64,000 nucleotides of DNA from Hyphomicrobiales bacterium (GTDB taxonomy: Bacteria; Pseudomonadota; Alphaproteobacteria; Rhizobiales; Rhizobiaceae): NCBI GenBank assembly GCA_900473805.1, contig UCMS01000004.1, forward strand, positions 62,001 through 126,000, written 5' to 3'. Shown here one piece after another: positions 54,837 to 62,559 of the stretch. Position 1 is the first letter of the stretch. Each line of letters opens with the position of its first letter. Both the position numbers and the translations under genes were made by a program. A model generated the notes under the pieces. That model ran no database searches. It was not told where the DNA came from and saw nothing but the letters and a program-made list of their open reading frames with translations.

Positions 54837-56051
54837 TCAGGCAGCCATGGCCTTCTTCAGGTTTTCGTCGACCTTGTCGAGGAAGGCGGTGGTCGACAGC
54901 CACGGCTGATCCGGGCCGATGAGCAGAGCCAGGTCCTTGGTCATGTAACCGGCTTCGACGGTGTCGATGCAGACCTTTTCGAGCGTCGTTGCGAACTTGG
55001 CCAGTTCGGCATTGTCGTCGAGCTTGGCGCGGTGGGCGAGGCCACGGGTCCAGGCGAAGATCGAGGCGATCGAGTTGGTCGAGGTTTCCTGACCCTTCTG
55101 GTGCTGGCGGTAGTGACGTGTCACCGTGCCGTGGGCGGCTTCGGCTTCAACCGTGCGGCCATCGGGCGACAGAAGAACCGAGGTCATCAGGCCGAGAGAG
55201 CCAAAGCCCTGGGCAACCGTGTCGGACTGGACGTCGCCGTCATAGTTCTTGCAGGCCCAGACGTAACCGCCGGACCACTTCAGCGCGGAAGCGACCATGT
55301 CGTCGATCAGGCGGTGTTCGTAGACGATGCCGATCTCGTCGAACTTTGCCTTGAACTCGGTCTGGTAGACTTCTTCGAAGATGTCCTTGAAGCGGCCGTC
55401 ATAGGCCTTCAGGATGGTGTTCTTCGTCGACAGGTAGACCGGCCACTTGCGCATCAGGCCGTACATCATCGAGGCGCGGGCGAATTCGCGGATCGATTCG
55501 TCGAGGTTGTACATGGCAAGCGCCACGCCAGCGCCCGGCGCGTTGTAGACTTCCTTTTCGATCACTTCGCCGTCTTCACCGACGAACTTGATGGTCAGCT
55601 TGCCCTTGCCGGGGAACTTGAAGTCGGTTGCCTTGTACTGGTCACCGAAAGCGTGACGACCGACAACGATCGGCTTGGTCCAGCCGGGAACGAGGCGCGG
55701 CACGTTCTTGCAGATGATCGGCTCGCGGAAGATGACGCCGCCGAGGATATTGCGGATCGTGCCGTTCGGGCTCTTCCACATTTCCTTGAGGTTGAATTCC
55801 TTCACGCGGGCTTCGTCCGGGGTGATGGTCGCGCACTTGATGCCGACGCCGTGCTTCTTGATGGCGTGGGCGGCGTCGACCGTCACCTGGTCGTTGGTGG
55901 CGTCGCGGTTTTCGACCGACAGGTCATAGTATTCGATCTGCAGATCGAGGTAGGGCAGGATCAGTTTTTCCTTGATGAACTGCCAGATGATGCGGGTCAT
56001 CTCGTCGCCGTCGAGATCGACGACCGGGTTGGCTACCTTGATCTTGGTCAT
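54837..56051 (-). CDS. icd: NADP-dependent isocitrate dehydrogenase, eukaryotic type
   Basis: TCA-cycle enzyme that converts isocitrate to 2-oxoglutarate with NADP. The 404-aa protein belongs to the dimeric eukaryote-like IDH branch, usual in rhizobia. Visible motifs are [14 protein letters not shown], the substrate-site [43 protein letters not shown] and the NADP-binding [17 protein letters not shown]. The ATG at 56051 has GAGGA at about six bases. A terminator follows. It is divergent from the first of the tandem secreted paralogues. Confidence 0.96.
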   Translation of the reverse strand: MTKIKVANPVVDLDGDEMTRIIWQFIKEKLILPYLDLQIEYYDLSVENRDATNDQVTVDAAHAIKKHGVGIKCATITPDEARVKEFNLKEMWKSPNGTIRNILGGVIFREPIICKNVPRLVPGWTKPIVVGRHAFGDQYKATDFKFPGKGKLTIKFVGEDGEVIEKEVYNAPGAGVALAMYNLDESIREFARASMMYGLMRKWPVYLSTKNTILKAYDGRFKDIFEEVYQTEFKAKFDEIGIVYEHRLIDDMVASALKWSGGYVWACKNYDGDVQSDTVAQGFGSLGLMTSVLLSPDGRTVEAEAAHGTVTRHYRQHQKGQETSTNSIASIFAWTRGLAHRAKLDDNAELAKFATTLEKVCIDTVEAGYMTKDLALLIGPDQPWLSTTAFLDKVDENLKKAMAA

Positions 56052-56306
56052 GAATATCCTCACGGGTTTGCCTGACGCGCAGGCCAAGGGGAGGGGCGCT
56101 GCGCCAATGGCTGCCTATAACATTCTCTCATCGCAAGGCAAACAGTCACGGGGGCTTTCGGGCAGAATCTGGACCGTCGACTTTCGGCGGAGAAGGCGCA
56201 TCTTCCCAAACTTGGACCGGGTCTCTCCGGCCGATTCGCGTTATGAAAAACGAGAGCGCGATGCCGGCGACTGGCCAGCATGATTGAAACCAGGAAAGTT
56301 GAGTGC

Positions 56307-56837
56307 ATGAAGGCTATAAAGACGGGGCTGATCATGTTTGCGGCGATGGTCGTCGCCTTGCCAGCGCTTGCAATCGATATGACGGCGCCGGTGCGCGAGG
56401 TCGTCGAGGCGACGGCCCGCAACTGGGGAGAGGGATCGAGCGGCAGCGAAGAGGAGGTCTTCAGCGAGGATCGCCTCAAGCGGCTCTTCAGCGCCGATTT
56501 CGCCGCAGCCTTCCATGCGGCTTCCAAGAACCCGCCTTATGATATTCCGGAAGGCGAGACGACGGGCTTTCCCTTTGACTATGACCCGATCGCCCAGGGG
56601 CAAGACGGCTGTCCCTTCAAGAATATTCGGATCGAGGACGACGGGGACGGGCAGGTCACGGCACTGTTCAACAACCGCAGCTGCTTTCAGGACAGCGGGG
56701 ATGCGGCAGATACGGTTCTCATCTTCCACGTCGCGACGGAAAACGGTCGCGCCGTCATCGATGACATCTATCCCGTGATCGACGGCAATTCCGGCAATTC
56801 GCTCAAGCAGGATTTGAAGGCGCAGGGCGGCGAGTGA
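56307..56837 (+). CDS. Secreted hypothetical protein, first of a tandem paralogous pair
   Basis: A 176-aa exported protein: signal peptide MKAIKTGLIMFAAMVVALPALA, then a mature domain with two cysteines (QDGCPFKNIRI and NRSCFQDSG), likely paired in a disulfide, and the closing motif LIFHVATENGRAVIDDIYPV. It resembles small periplasmic proteins annotated as DUF3828-like, which have no known function; that link is tentative. The ATG at 56307 is set by the signal peptide, with AGGAAAG about ten bases upstream. The next gene encodes a clear paralogue 10 bp downstream. Confidence 0.8.
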   Translation: MKAIKTGLIMFAAMVVALPALAIDMTAPVREVVEATARNWGEGSSGSEEEVFSEDRLKRLFSADFAAAFHAASKNPPYDIPEGETTGFPFDYDPIAQGQDGCPFKNIRIEDDGDGQVTALFNNRSCFQDSGDAADTVLIFHVATENGRAVIDDIYPVIDGNSGNSLKQDLKAQGGE

Positions 56838-56847
56838 CGGGGTTGTG

Positions 56848-57423
56848 ATGCGTATCCATGGTCTCTTCGTCCTCACTTTCGCGCCCGTACTCTTCTCGTT
56901 GCCGGCCTTTGCCTCAGACCCTGCCGATCCCGTCAGAACGGTGATGGCGGTTGCCGGGTGGCAAGGCGAGGGCCAGCCCACCGTCGAGGCGTCGGGCTAT
57001 TTCGACGAAAGCCTTCTCGGCACGATTTACAGTTCGAGCTTTGTCGAGGTCTATCGTCTGGCCCAGAAGGTGGACGAATTGCAGGACGGGCAGGGCTATA
57101 TGACCGGTTACGACGAAGTCATCGGCGGCCAGGATTCCTGCCCTTTGAAAGATGTCCGGTTCGAAACGCGTGCCCCCGTCGGTGCGGTGACGCCGGTGGC
57201 TGTCTACTTCGACGCTTCATCCTGCTTCGGTCATGCGCCGAACCTGAAGGAGCCCGGCACAATTTTCCATGTCGTCCAGCAGGACGGTCGCTACGTGATC
57301 GACAACTTCTGGAACCGCGACTACGACGACGGCAATATCGAGACCTCCGTCAAGGCGGAATACGCCGCGCTTACCCATGCTTATCTCGACTTTCTGGTGA
57401 CCGGATCCTGGCCGAAGCAGTGA
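56848..57423 (+). CDS. Secreted hypothetical protein, second of a tandem paralogous pair
   Basis: A 191-aa exported protein with signal peptide MRIHGLFVLTFAPVLFSLPAFA. The mature part mirrors the preceding gene product: PVRTVMAVAGWQGEG, GGQDSCPLKDVRFE, DASSCFGHAP and TIFHVVQQDGRYVIDNFW align with the same positions there, including both cysteines. It is clearly a diverged tandem duplicate with a longer C-terminal helix (AALTHAYLDFLVTGSW). The ATG at 56848 has GGGG at five bases; an adjacent GTG at 56845 is the alternative. Function is unknown. It is followed by trmJ 66 bp on. Confidence 0.8.
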   Translation: MRIHGLFVLTFAPVLFSLPAFASDPADPVRTVMAVAGWQGEGQPTVEASGYFDESLLGTIYSSSFVEVYRLAQKVDELQDGQGYMTGYDEVIGGQDSCPLKDVRFETRAPVGAVTPVAVYFDASSCFGHAPNLKEPGTIFHVVQQDGRYVIDNFWNRDYDDGNIETSVKAEYAALTHAYLDFLVTGSWPKQ

Positions 57424-57489
57424 CCGGGCCTTTGCGGCGCAGTGATTTTGTGCCAATGGGAGCCCGCATTGTTTCGAGAAAGGCAGGTC

Positions 57490-58326
57490 ATGGCGGGAAC
57501 GAACAGCGAGCGCATCATGCTGGCCGAGGGGCCGGCCATCATTCTCGTAGAGCCGCAGCTGGGCGAGAATATCGGCATGGTGGCGCGCGCGATGGCGAAT
57601 TTCGGCCTGGTGGAACTGCGTCTCGTCAAGCCGCGTGACGGCTGGCCTTCTGACAAGGCACGGGCGGCCGCCTCAAAGGCCGATCATGTGATCGACGGTG
57701 CCGTGGTTTACGAAACGCTGGAAGAGGCGATCGCCGACCTCAATTTCGTCTATGCAACCACCGCGCGGTCGCGGGACGGTTTCAAGCCGGTGCGCTCCCC
57801 GGTCACGGCTGCCGAGACGCTGCGCCGCAAGTTCAAGGCGGGCGAGAAGACCGGAATCCTGTTCGGCCGGGAGAAATCCGGCCTGTCGAACGAGGACGTG
57901 GCGCTGGCCGACGAGATCGTCACTTTTCCGGTCAATCCGGCCTTTGCCTCGCTCAACATTGCCCAGGCCGTGCTGCTGATGTCCTATGAATGGATGAAGT
58001 GCGGCATGGACGACCTGCATGCCGTGCCCTTCGATGCGCCCGAACAGCCGCTTGCCACGAAGGAGGAACTGGTCGGCCTCTTCGATCACGTGGAGGATGC
58101 GCTCGATGCGCGCGGCTATTTCCATCCGCCGCATAAAAAAGCCAGGATGGTCGAGAATCTGAGAGCGGTGCTGAGCCGGCGCGCTTTCACCACGCCTGAA
58201 ATTCATGTGATGCGCGGCGTGATCTCATCGCTCGACCGCTTTTCCCGGCGGGGGCAGATTGCGCCGGCCGTACCGGTGGCGGGTGACGAGGACGCGAACA
58301 GAGATGACGACGCCAGCGGCGAATGA
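57490..58326 (+). CDS. trmJ: SPOUT tRNA/rRNA methyltransferase, TrmJ type
   Basis: S-adenosylmethionine-dependent 2'-O-methyltransferase with the knotted SPOUT fold; TrmJ modifies position 32 of tRNAs. The 278-aa protein shows [19 protein letters not shown] (motif 1), [17 protein letters not shown] (motif 2) and [23 protein letters not shown] (motif 3, the knot). A C-terminal helical extension (about 165-278) is typical of TrmJ. The ATG at 57490 has AAGGCAGG upstream. Its 3' end overlaps murI by 23 bases, so the two are coupled. A different RNA target cannot be excluded from sequence alone. Confidence 0.92.
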   Translation: MAGTNSERIMLAEGPAIILVEPQLGENIGMVARAMANFGLVELRLVKPRDGWPSDKARAAASKADHVIDGAVVYETLEEAIADLNFVYATTARSRDGFKPVRSPVTAAETLRRKFKAGEKTGILFGREKSGLSNEDVALADEIVTFPVNPAFASLNIAQAVLLMSYEWMKCGMDDLHAVPFDAPEQPLATKEELVGLFDHVEDALDARGYFHPPHKKARMVENLRAVLSRRAFTTPEIHVMRGVISSLDRFSRRGQIAPAVPVAGDEDANRDDDASGE

Positions 58327-59134
58327 ACTGAAGCCCATCCTGGTTTTCGATTCCGGCATCGGTGGGTTGACCGTGCTGCGCGAGGCGAGGCTCCTGATGC
58401 CCGAACGGGGCTTCATCTATGTCGCCGACGATGCGGGCTTCCCCTATGGCGGGTGGGAAGAGGGGCCTCTGAAGGCGCGCATCATCGAGCTCTTCCGCCG
58501 ACTGCTGGACCGTTACGATCCGGAAGCCGTCATCGTCGCCTGCAACACGGCCTTCACTCTGGCCGGCGCCGAACTGCGCGAAGCCTTTCCGGCCATGCGC
58601 TTCATCGGCACCGTTCCGGCGATCAAACCGGCTGCAGAGCGGACTCGATCCGGGCTCGTGTCCGTCCTTGCAACACCTGGTACGGTGCGCCGCGCCTATA
58701 CGCGCGATCTCATCCAGTCCTTTGCTTCGCAATGCCACGTTCGTTTGGTGGGGTCCGAAAACCTCGCTCGCATGGCGGAAGCCTATATTCGGGGTGAGAC
58801 GCTGGACGATGCGGCCGTCCTTGCGGAGATTGCCCCCTGTTTTGTCGAGAAGGATGAGACCAGAACCGACATCATCGTGCTGGCCTGCACGCATTATCCC
58901 TTCCTCGCCAATGTCTTCCGTCGGCTGGCACCCTGGCCGGTCGACTGGCTCGATCCGGCGGAGGCGATTGCCCGCCAGGCGCGGCGGCTGGTGCCTCTTG
59001 TCGAGGGGGCGGAACATCCCGACGGGTTCGACTTTGCCGTCTTCACATCCGGGCGCCAGGATTTCTCCACGCGCCGCCTGATGCAGGGCATGGGGCTTAC
59101 GGTTTCGGAGGGACCCGTTGGTTCGCCCGGCTGA
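58304..59134 (+). CDS. murI: Glutamate racemase
   Basis: Makes D-glutamate for peptidoglycan. The 276-aa protein has the MurI signatures [15 protein letters not shown] (catalytic Asp), [20 protein letters not shown] (first catalytic Cys) and [12 protein letters not shown] (second catalytic Cys). It starts with ATG at 58304 inside the 3' end of trmJ. The N-terminal [11 protein letters not shown] extension is short. Essential in most bacteria; cytosolic. Confidence 0.95.
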   Translation: MTTPAANELKPILVFDSGIGGLTVLREARLLMPERGFIYVADDAGFPYGGWEEGPLKARIIELFRRLLDRYDPEAVIVACNTAFTLAGAELREAFPAMRFIGTVPAIKPAAERTRSGLVSVLATPGTVRRAYTRDLIQSFASQCHVRLVGSENLARMAEAYIRGETLDDAAVLAEIAPCFVEKDETRTDIIVLACTHYPFLANVFRRLAPWPVDWLDPAEAIARQARRLVPLVEGAEHPDGFDFAVFTSGRQDFSTRRLMQGMGLTVSEGPVGSPG

Positions 59135-59238
59135 AGCACCGTACACGGTTCAAAATTGCGTTTCGGCTTTTTCGCCGGTGTTCACCGTGCTAGTAGCTGT
59201 GGGCTGATAGCCGGCCCAGGCGCCGGTGTAGAGGAGCC

Positions 59239-60540
59239 TTGCTCAGCGTTTTGTTCATCGAGATTTCAATCGTCTTTTTCCTGACCGTTCTCAACGGCAT
59301 TCTCGCCATGTCGGAGCTTGCCGTCGTTTCCGCGCGTCCTGCCCGTCTGAAGGTACTCGCCGAGCAGGGCAGTCGCGGCGCCGAAACCGCGCTGCGGCTC
59401 GCCTCCGATCCGGGTCGCTTCCTGTCCACCGTGCAGATCGGCATTACGCTCGTTGGCGTTCTGTCCGGCGCTTTCTCCGGTGCCACGCTCGGCGCGCGCC
59501 TGTCTTCATGGCTCGCAACCCAGGGGCTTTCGGAGACGGCTGCCGATGCGCTGGGCGTCGGTTCCGTGGTTATGCTCATCACCTATCTGTCCCTGATCGT
59601 TGGCGAACTGGTGCCCAAGCAGGTGGCGCTGCGCAACGCCGAGGCCGTTGCCGCCCGGATGGCCGCGCCGATGTCGATCCTTTCCAAGGTCGCGGCGCCG
59701 CTGGTCTGGCTGCTCGATGGTTCTGGCAAGCTCGTGCTGTCCCTGCTCGGACAGAGCGGTGATGCCGGCGGAAAGGTCACGGACGAAGAAATCCGCACGG
59801 TGCTGGCCGAAGCGCATAGTGCCGGCGTCATCGAGGCGGGCGAGTCCGCGATGCTTTCGGGCGTCATGCGGTTGGCCGACCGTACGGCCCGTGGTCTCAT
59901 GACGCCGCGTCGCGACGTGCTCATCCTCGATGTCGAGGACACGATCGACGACGTGCGCGAGGTCCTGCGCGACAGTCCGCATTCGCGCATCCCTGTGCGC
60001 CGGGGCGATTCCGACGAGATTATCGGCGTTCTCCTTGCCAAGACCCTCTACGAGCGGCTGGCCATGGGAGAGGCTGCCGATCTCGCGAGCCTGGTTTCGG
60101 ACGTGCCTGTCGTCTCCGATCTTGCCAAGGCGACAGACATCATTGAGGCGCTGCGCCGAACGCCGTTGCACATGGTGCTGGTTTATGACGAATACGGCCA
60201 TTTCGAAGGGATCGTCACGTCTGGGGACGTGCTCGAAGCCATCACCGGCGCCTTCCAGCAGGATGCATCCGAGGAGCAGGCGCTTTTCCAGCGCGAAGAC
60301 GGGTCGTATCTTGTGGCCGGCTGGACGCCGATCGACGAATTTATCGACGTGATCCGCGTGCCCGTCGATCCCGATCTCGACTACACCACCGTTGCAGGTT
60401 TCGTGCTCGACGAAATGAAGCGCATTCCGGAGCTCGGAGAGAGTTTCGAAAAAGGTGGGTGGCGGTTCGAGGTCGTCGACCTCGACGGACGACGGATCGA
60501 CAAACTGCTCGTTTCGAGAAGCATCGCTTCCGAGCCCTGA
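59239..60540 (+). CDS. CorC/HlyC family membrane protein with CNNM and CBS domains
   Basis: A 433-aa membrane protein: a CNNM (DUF21) domain with three to four membrane segments (about 1-190; NGILAMSELAVVSARPARL, GVLSGAFSGATLGARL, VGELVPKQVALRNAE), a pair of CBS domains (about 210-340; MTPRRDVLILDVEDT, HMVLVYDEYGHFEGIVTSGDV) and a C-terminal CorC/HlyC domain (about 355-430). Proteins of this build are annotated as hemolysins but are best linked to magnesium or cobalt efflux, which is family knowledge only. TTG at 59239 is the start, with GAGGAG nearby. Confidence 0.92.
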   Translation: MLSVLFIEISIVFFLTVLNGILAMSELAVVSARPARLKVLAEQGSRGAETALRLASDPGRFLSTVQIGITLVGVLSGAFSGATLGARLSSWLATQGLSETAADALGVGSVVMLITYLSLIVGELVPKQVALRNAEAVAARMAAPMSILSKVAAPLVWLLDGSGKLVLSLLGQSGDAGGKVTDEEIRTVLAEAHSAGVIEAGESAMLSGVMRLADRTARGLMTPRRDVLILDVEDTIDDVREVLRDSPHSRIPVRRGDSDEIIGVLLAKTLYERLAMGEAADLASLVSDVPVVSDLAKATDIIEALRRTPLHMVLVYDEYGHFEGIVTSGDVLEAITGAFQQDASEEQALFQREDGSYLVAGWTPIDEFIDVIRVPVDPDLDYTTVAGFVLDEMKRIPELGESFEKGGWRFEVVDLDGRRIDKLLVSRSIASEP

Positions 60541-60571
60541 TCAGCGCTCCGGCTTCTGGCTGCGACAATTT

Positions 60572-60587
60572 GTTGCATATGTGCAAC
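60572..60587. promoter_or_regulatory. Inverted repeat, operator candidate
   Basis: GTTGCA-TATG-TGCAAC has perfect 6-bp arms around a 4-base spacer. It lies about 100 bp before the 30-codon ORF, a position suited to a promoter-region operator. No cognate regulator was identified. Confidence 0.4.
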
Positions 60588-60604
60588 GCCAAGAGGTTTG
60601 TTTT

Positions 60605-60627
60605 GCAATCCCGAATTGCGGGATTGC
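60605..60627 (+). repeat. Hairpin, 9-bp stem
   Basis: GCAATCCCG and CGGGATTGC pair around AATTG. It has no T-run, so it is not a good terminator for the CorC-like gene. It could be a structured leader element or a DNA site. Confidence 0.5.
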
Positions 60628-60688
60628 GGCGGCCTGCTTTGCGTGTCATGGATGGAGCTATCCGCAACTCAAACAACAGGAGGCCCAA

Positions 60689-60781
60689 ATGACTCATTTT
60701 TTCGTGCTTATGCGCCTCTCTGGCGGATCTGTATCGACGGTATGCCCGGCGTTCCCGGCAACCTCCCGATATACCCGATGA
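60689..60781 (+). CDS. Candidate 30-residue small protein
   Basis: The ATG at 60689 is preceded by AGGAGG five bases away, the best ribosome site in this segment, and opens a 30-codon frame starting MTHFFVLMRL and ending in TRYTR-like basic residues (SRYTR). The first ten residues are hydrophobic. A hairpin overlaps the stop codon. Nothing else supports coding, and conservation is unknown, so it may be a leader peptide or a chance ORF. Confidence 0.35.
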   Translation: MTHFFVLMRLSGGSVSTVCPAFPATSRYTR

Positions 60782-60795
60782 CTGTCTGAACAGTC
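60780..60795 (+). terminator. Hairpin at the stop of the small ORF
   Basis: GACTGT and ACAGTC form a perfect 6-bp stem with loop CTGA, followed by GTCTTTCC. It overlaps the stop codon of the 30-codon ORF. It is a weak terminator or a translation-linked structure. Confidence 0.4.
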
Positions 60796-60938
60796 GTCTT
60801 TCCAGCTGCTTCCGGCGTTTTCAATCATCCTGACGTGACTTGCCGTCTGCGCGTGTAAACGCGTCCGTTCGCCTGGCTCACGTCGCTTTTCATCATCGAA
60901 AGGACCTGGGCGCTCGCGCGTTCCGGGACGGACAAGTC

Positions 60939-61172
60939 ATGCAAAGAAATCAATCTATAGTTGAAAATACCTTGCCCCGACACATGGACGAGCTCCTGGA
61001 TCGCTTCGGTCTGCTGCCGCTGGTCGCCGCGCTCGTCGGCGCGAGCCTGAGGCGGAGGCAGATGCGCAATCTGGCGTCCAATCTGTCGCCGCAGATGCGG
61101 CGCGATATCGGGCTTCCGGAAGAAGACATCGTCTTCCCTCAAAGGCTGACACTCTGGGACATCCGTGTGTAA
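60939..61172 (+). CDS. Small DUF1127-like (YjiS-type) protein
   Basis: A 77-aa protein. The second half matches the DUF1127 pattern: an arginine-rich helix (SLRRRQMRNLASNLSPQ) followed by MRRDIGLPEEDI, close to the usual R.L.x.LsD.xLrDIGL.r.dI. The N-terminal half has a hydrophobic stretch (FGLLPLVAALVGASL). DUF1127 proteins in rhizobia and Agrobacterium are small, arginine-rich and linked to RNA turnover and phosphate or stress responses, with no known enzymatic activity. The ATG at 60939 was chosen because homology begins there; the ribosome site is modest. A good terminator follows. Confidence 0.8.
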   Translation: MQRNQSIVENTLPRHMDELLDRFGLLPLVAALVGASLRRRQMRNLASNLSPQMRRDIGLPEEDIVFPQRLTLWDIRV

Positions 61173-61178
61173 GAAGAG

Positions 61179-61217
61179 CCGTTCGGGCGCACGACCTGTG
61201 CCCGAACGGTTTATTTC
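61179..61217 (+). terminator. Terminator after the DUF1127 gene
   Basis: CCGTTCGGGC and GCCCGAACGG form a 10-bp stem around an 11-base loop, followed by TTTATTT. It lies 6 bp after the stop codon. Confidence 0.85.
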
Positions 61218-61300
61218 CGGTTTGCAGACCATTCGACCGAGTGGTCTGCTTTGCAAATCCCGCTGGCTGACGAACAGTCGACGACATTGATTCCCGCCAT

Positions 61301-62458
61301 ATGAACTCGCATGGATTCGCAATGCCGCCCAAGTCCGCCATCATGAGCGCGTTTTTCCTGCAGCCGATCGCATTTGGCAGCTGGCTGCCGCAGATCCCGG
61401 GCGTACAGGAGCGGCTGTCGCTGGGACCGGCGGAGCTCGCCTTCGCCTTGCTTGGGCTGCCCGTCGGCATTTTGATCACCTTGCCTTTCGCAGGCCGGCT
61501 CGTCGCGCGGATCGGCAGCCGCAATACGCTGCTCTGGGGTTTTCCGCTGTTTCTCGCGCTGGTGCCTTGGCCGGTCGTCGCCCCGGACATCGTTTCGCTC
61601 TTCTTCCTGCTACTCTTGCTCGGGATTGGCCTATCGACCATCGAGCTTGGTCTGAACGTGGAGGCCGACATCATCGAGAAACGTGGGGCCACGTCGATCA
61701 TGAATCGCTGCCATGGCTTCTGGAGCCTCGGCATCATGACCGGCAGCCTGTTGGGCGCGGCTTTCCTCTCGGTCCATTTGGCTCCCTTTGTCGCCATCGT
61801 GTCGCTCTCGGTGTTGCTGATGCCGATCGCTTTCCTGGTGTGCCGGGCCCTGCCACACGTCGAGGTGCCGGCCGTTGAAGGTGAGGGGCGTTCCTCCTGG
61901 CGACTGCCGAGTCCGGCAATCCTGGGCATCAGCCTCTTCGTCTTCGGGATCACCATGACCGAGGGCGCTGTCGCGGACTGGTCGGCGGTCTATCTTAAGG
62001 ACGTCTTCAATACCACAGGCATGGCTACCGGCATGGGTTACGTCGTCTTCGCCATGCTGGTCTCCGTCGGGCGCTTTCTTGGGGACGCTGCCAAATCGCG
62101 GCTGGGGCCCGTCGTCTTGGCGCGGATATGCCTCTCCTCCTCGCTTCTCGGTCTATCCCTGGTGGTCACGGCGCCCGTGACGGCCTTGGTCTACCTCGGG
62201 CTGGCTCTTGTCGGCTTCGGCGTGTCGGTCGGGTTCCCGCTTGCGGTGACGGCGTCGGCCGATCTCGGCGACCGGCCGGCGGCCGAGAACGTCGCCATCC
62301 TCAGTTTCATCGCGCTGCTCGGCTTCCTCGTCGGCCCGCCCTTGATCGGCCTCGTCGCCGAATTGACGGGTCTTCGCGGCGGTCTCGCCATGCTGTTGCC
62401 GCCGCTGGTGGTCAGCATGCTTCTCGCCGGGCTGCTCGATCGTCGCCATCAGGGCTGA
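61301..62458 (+). CDS. MFS transporter
   Basis: A 385-aa permease of the major facilitator superfamily with about 12 hydrophobic segments. The loop GRLVARIGSRNTLLWG (between segments 2 and 3) is the MFS signature region. The order of motifs (ELGLNVEADIIEKRGATSIMNRCHGFWSLG in the middle, TASADLGDRPAAENVAILSF near the end) resembles YbjJ-like permeases in the sugar/unknown-substrate branch. The substrate is unknown. Start codon ATG at 61301 could be moved to 61322 (MPPKSA). No regulator is adjacent. Confidence 0.9.
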   Translation: MNSHGFAMPPKSAIMSAFFLQPIAFGSWLPQIPGVQERLSLGPAELAFALLGLPVGILITLPFAGRLVARIGSRNTLLWGFPLFLALVPWPVVAPDIVSLFFLLLLLGIGLSTIELGLNVEADIIEKRGATSIMNRCHGFWSLGIMTGSLLGAAFLSVHLAPFVAIVSLSVLLMPIAFLVCRALPHVEVPAVEGEGRSSWRLPSPAILGISLFVFGITMTEGAVADWSAVYLKDVFNTTGMATGMGYVVFAMLVSVGRFLGDAAKSRLGPVVLARICLSSSLLGLSLVVTAPVTALVYLGLALVGFGVSVGFPLAVTASADLGDRPAAENVAILSFIALLGFLVGPPLIGLVAELTGLRGGLAMLLPPLVVSMLLAGLLDRRHQG

Positions 62459-62559
62459 ACACGCGCTATTCCCTGTGGGTTTTGACGATCGCGGTGACAC
62501 GAGCCCCCGCAAGTCTGTTAGAGACAGTCGATCAACACATTGATTTGAGGATACCGCCA

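Larger units (their letters stand above)
60541..60938 (+). other. Intergenic segment of about 400 bp, rich in palindromes
   Basis: No long gene lies between the CorC-like gene and the DUF1127 gene. It holds an inverted repeat (60572-60587), a 9-bp-stem hairpin (60605-60627), a consensus ribosome site followed by a 30-codon ORF (60689-60781), and a further hairpin at the stop of that ORF (60780-60795). The pattern suggests a small transcript or leader unit. Confidence 0.6.
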
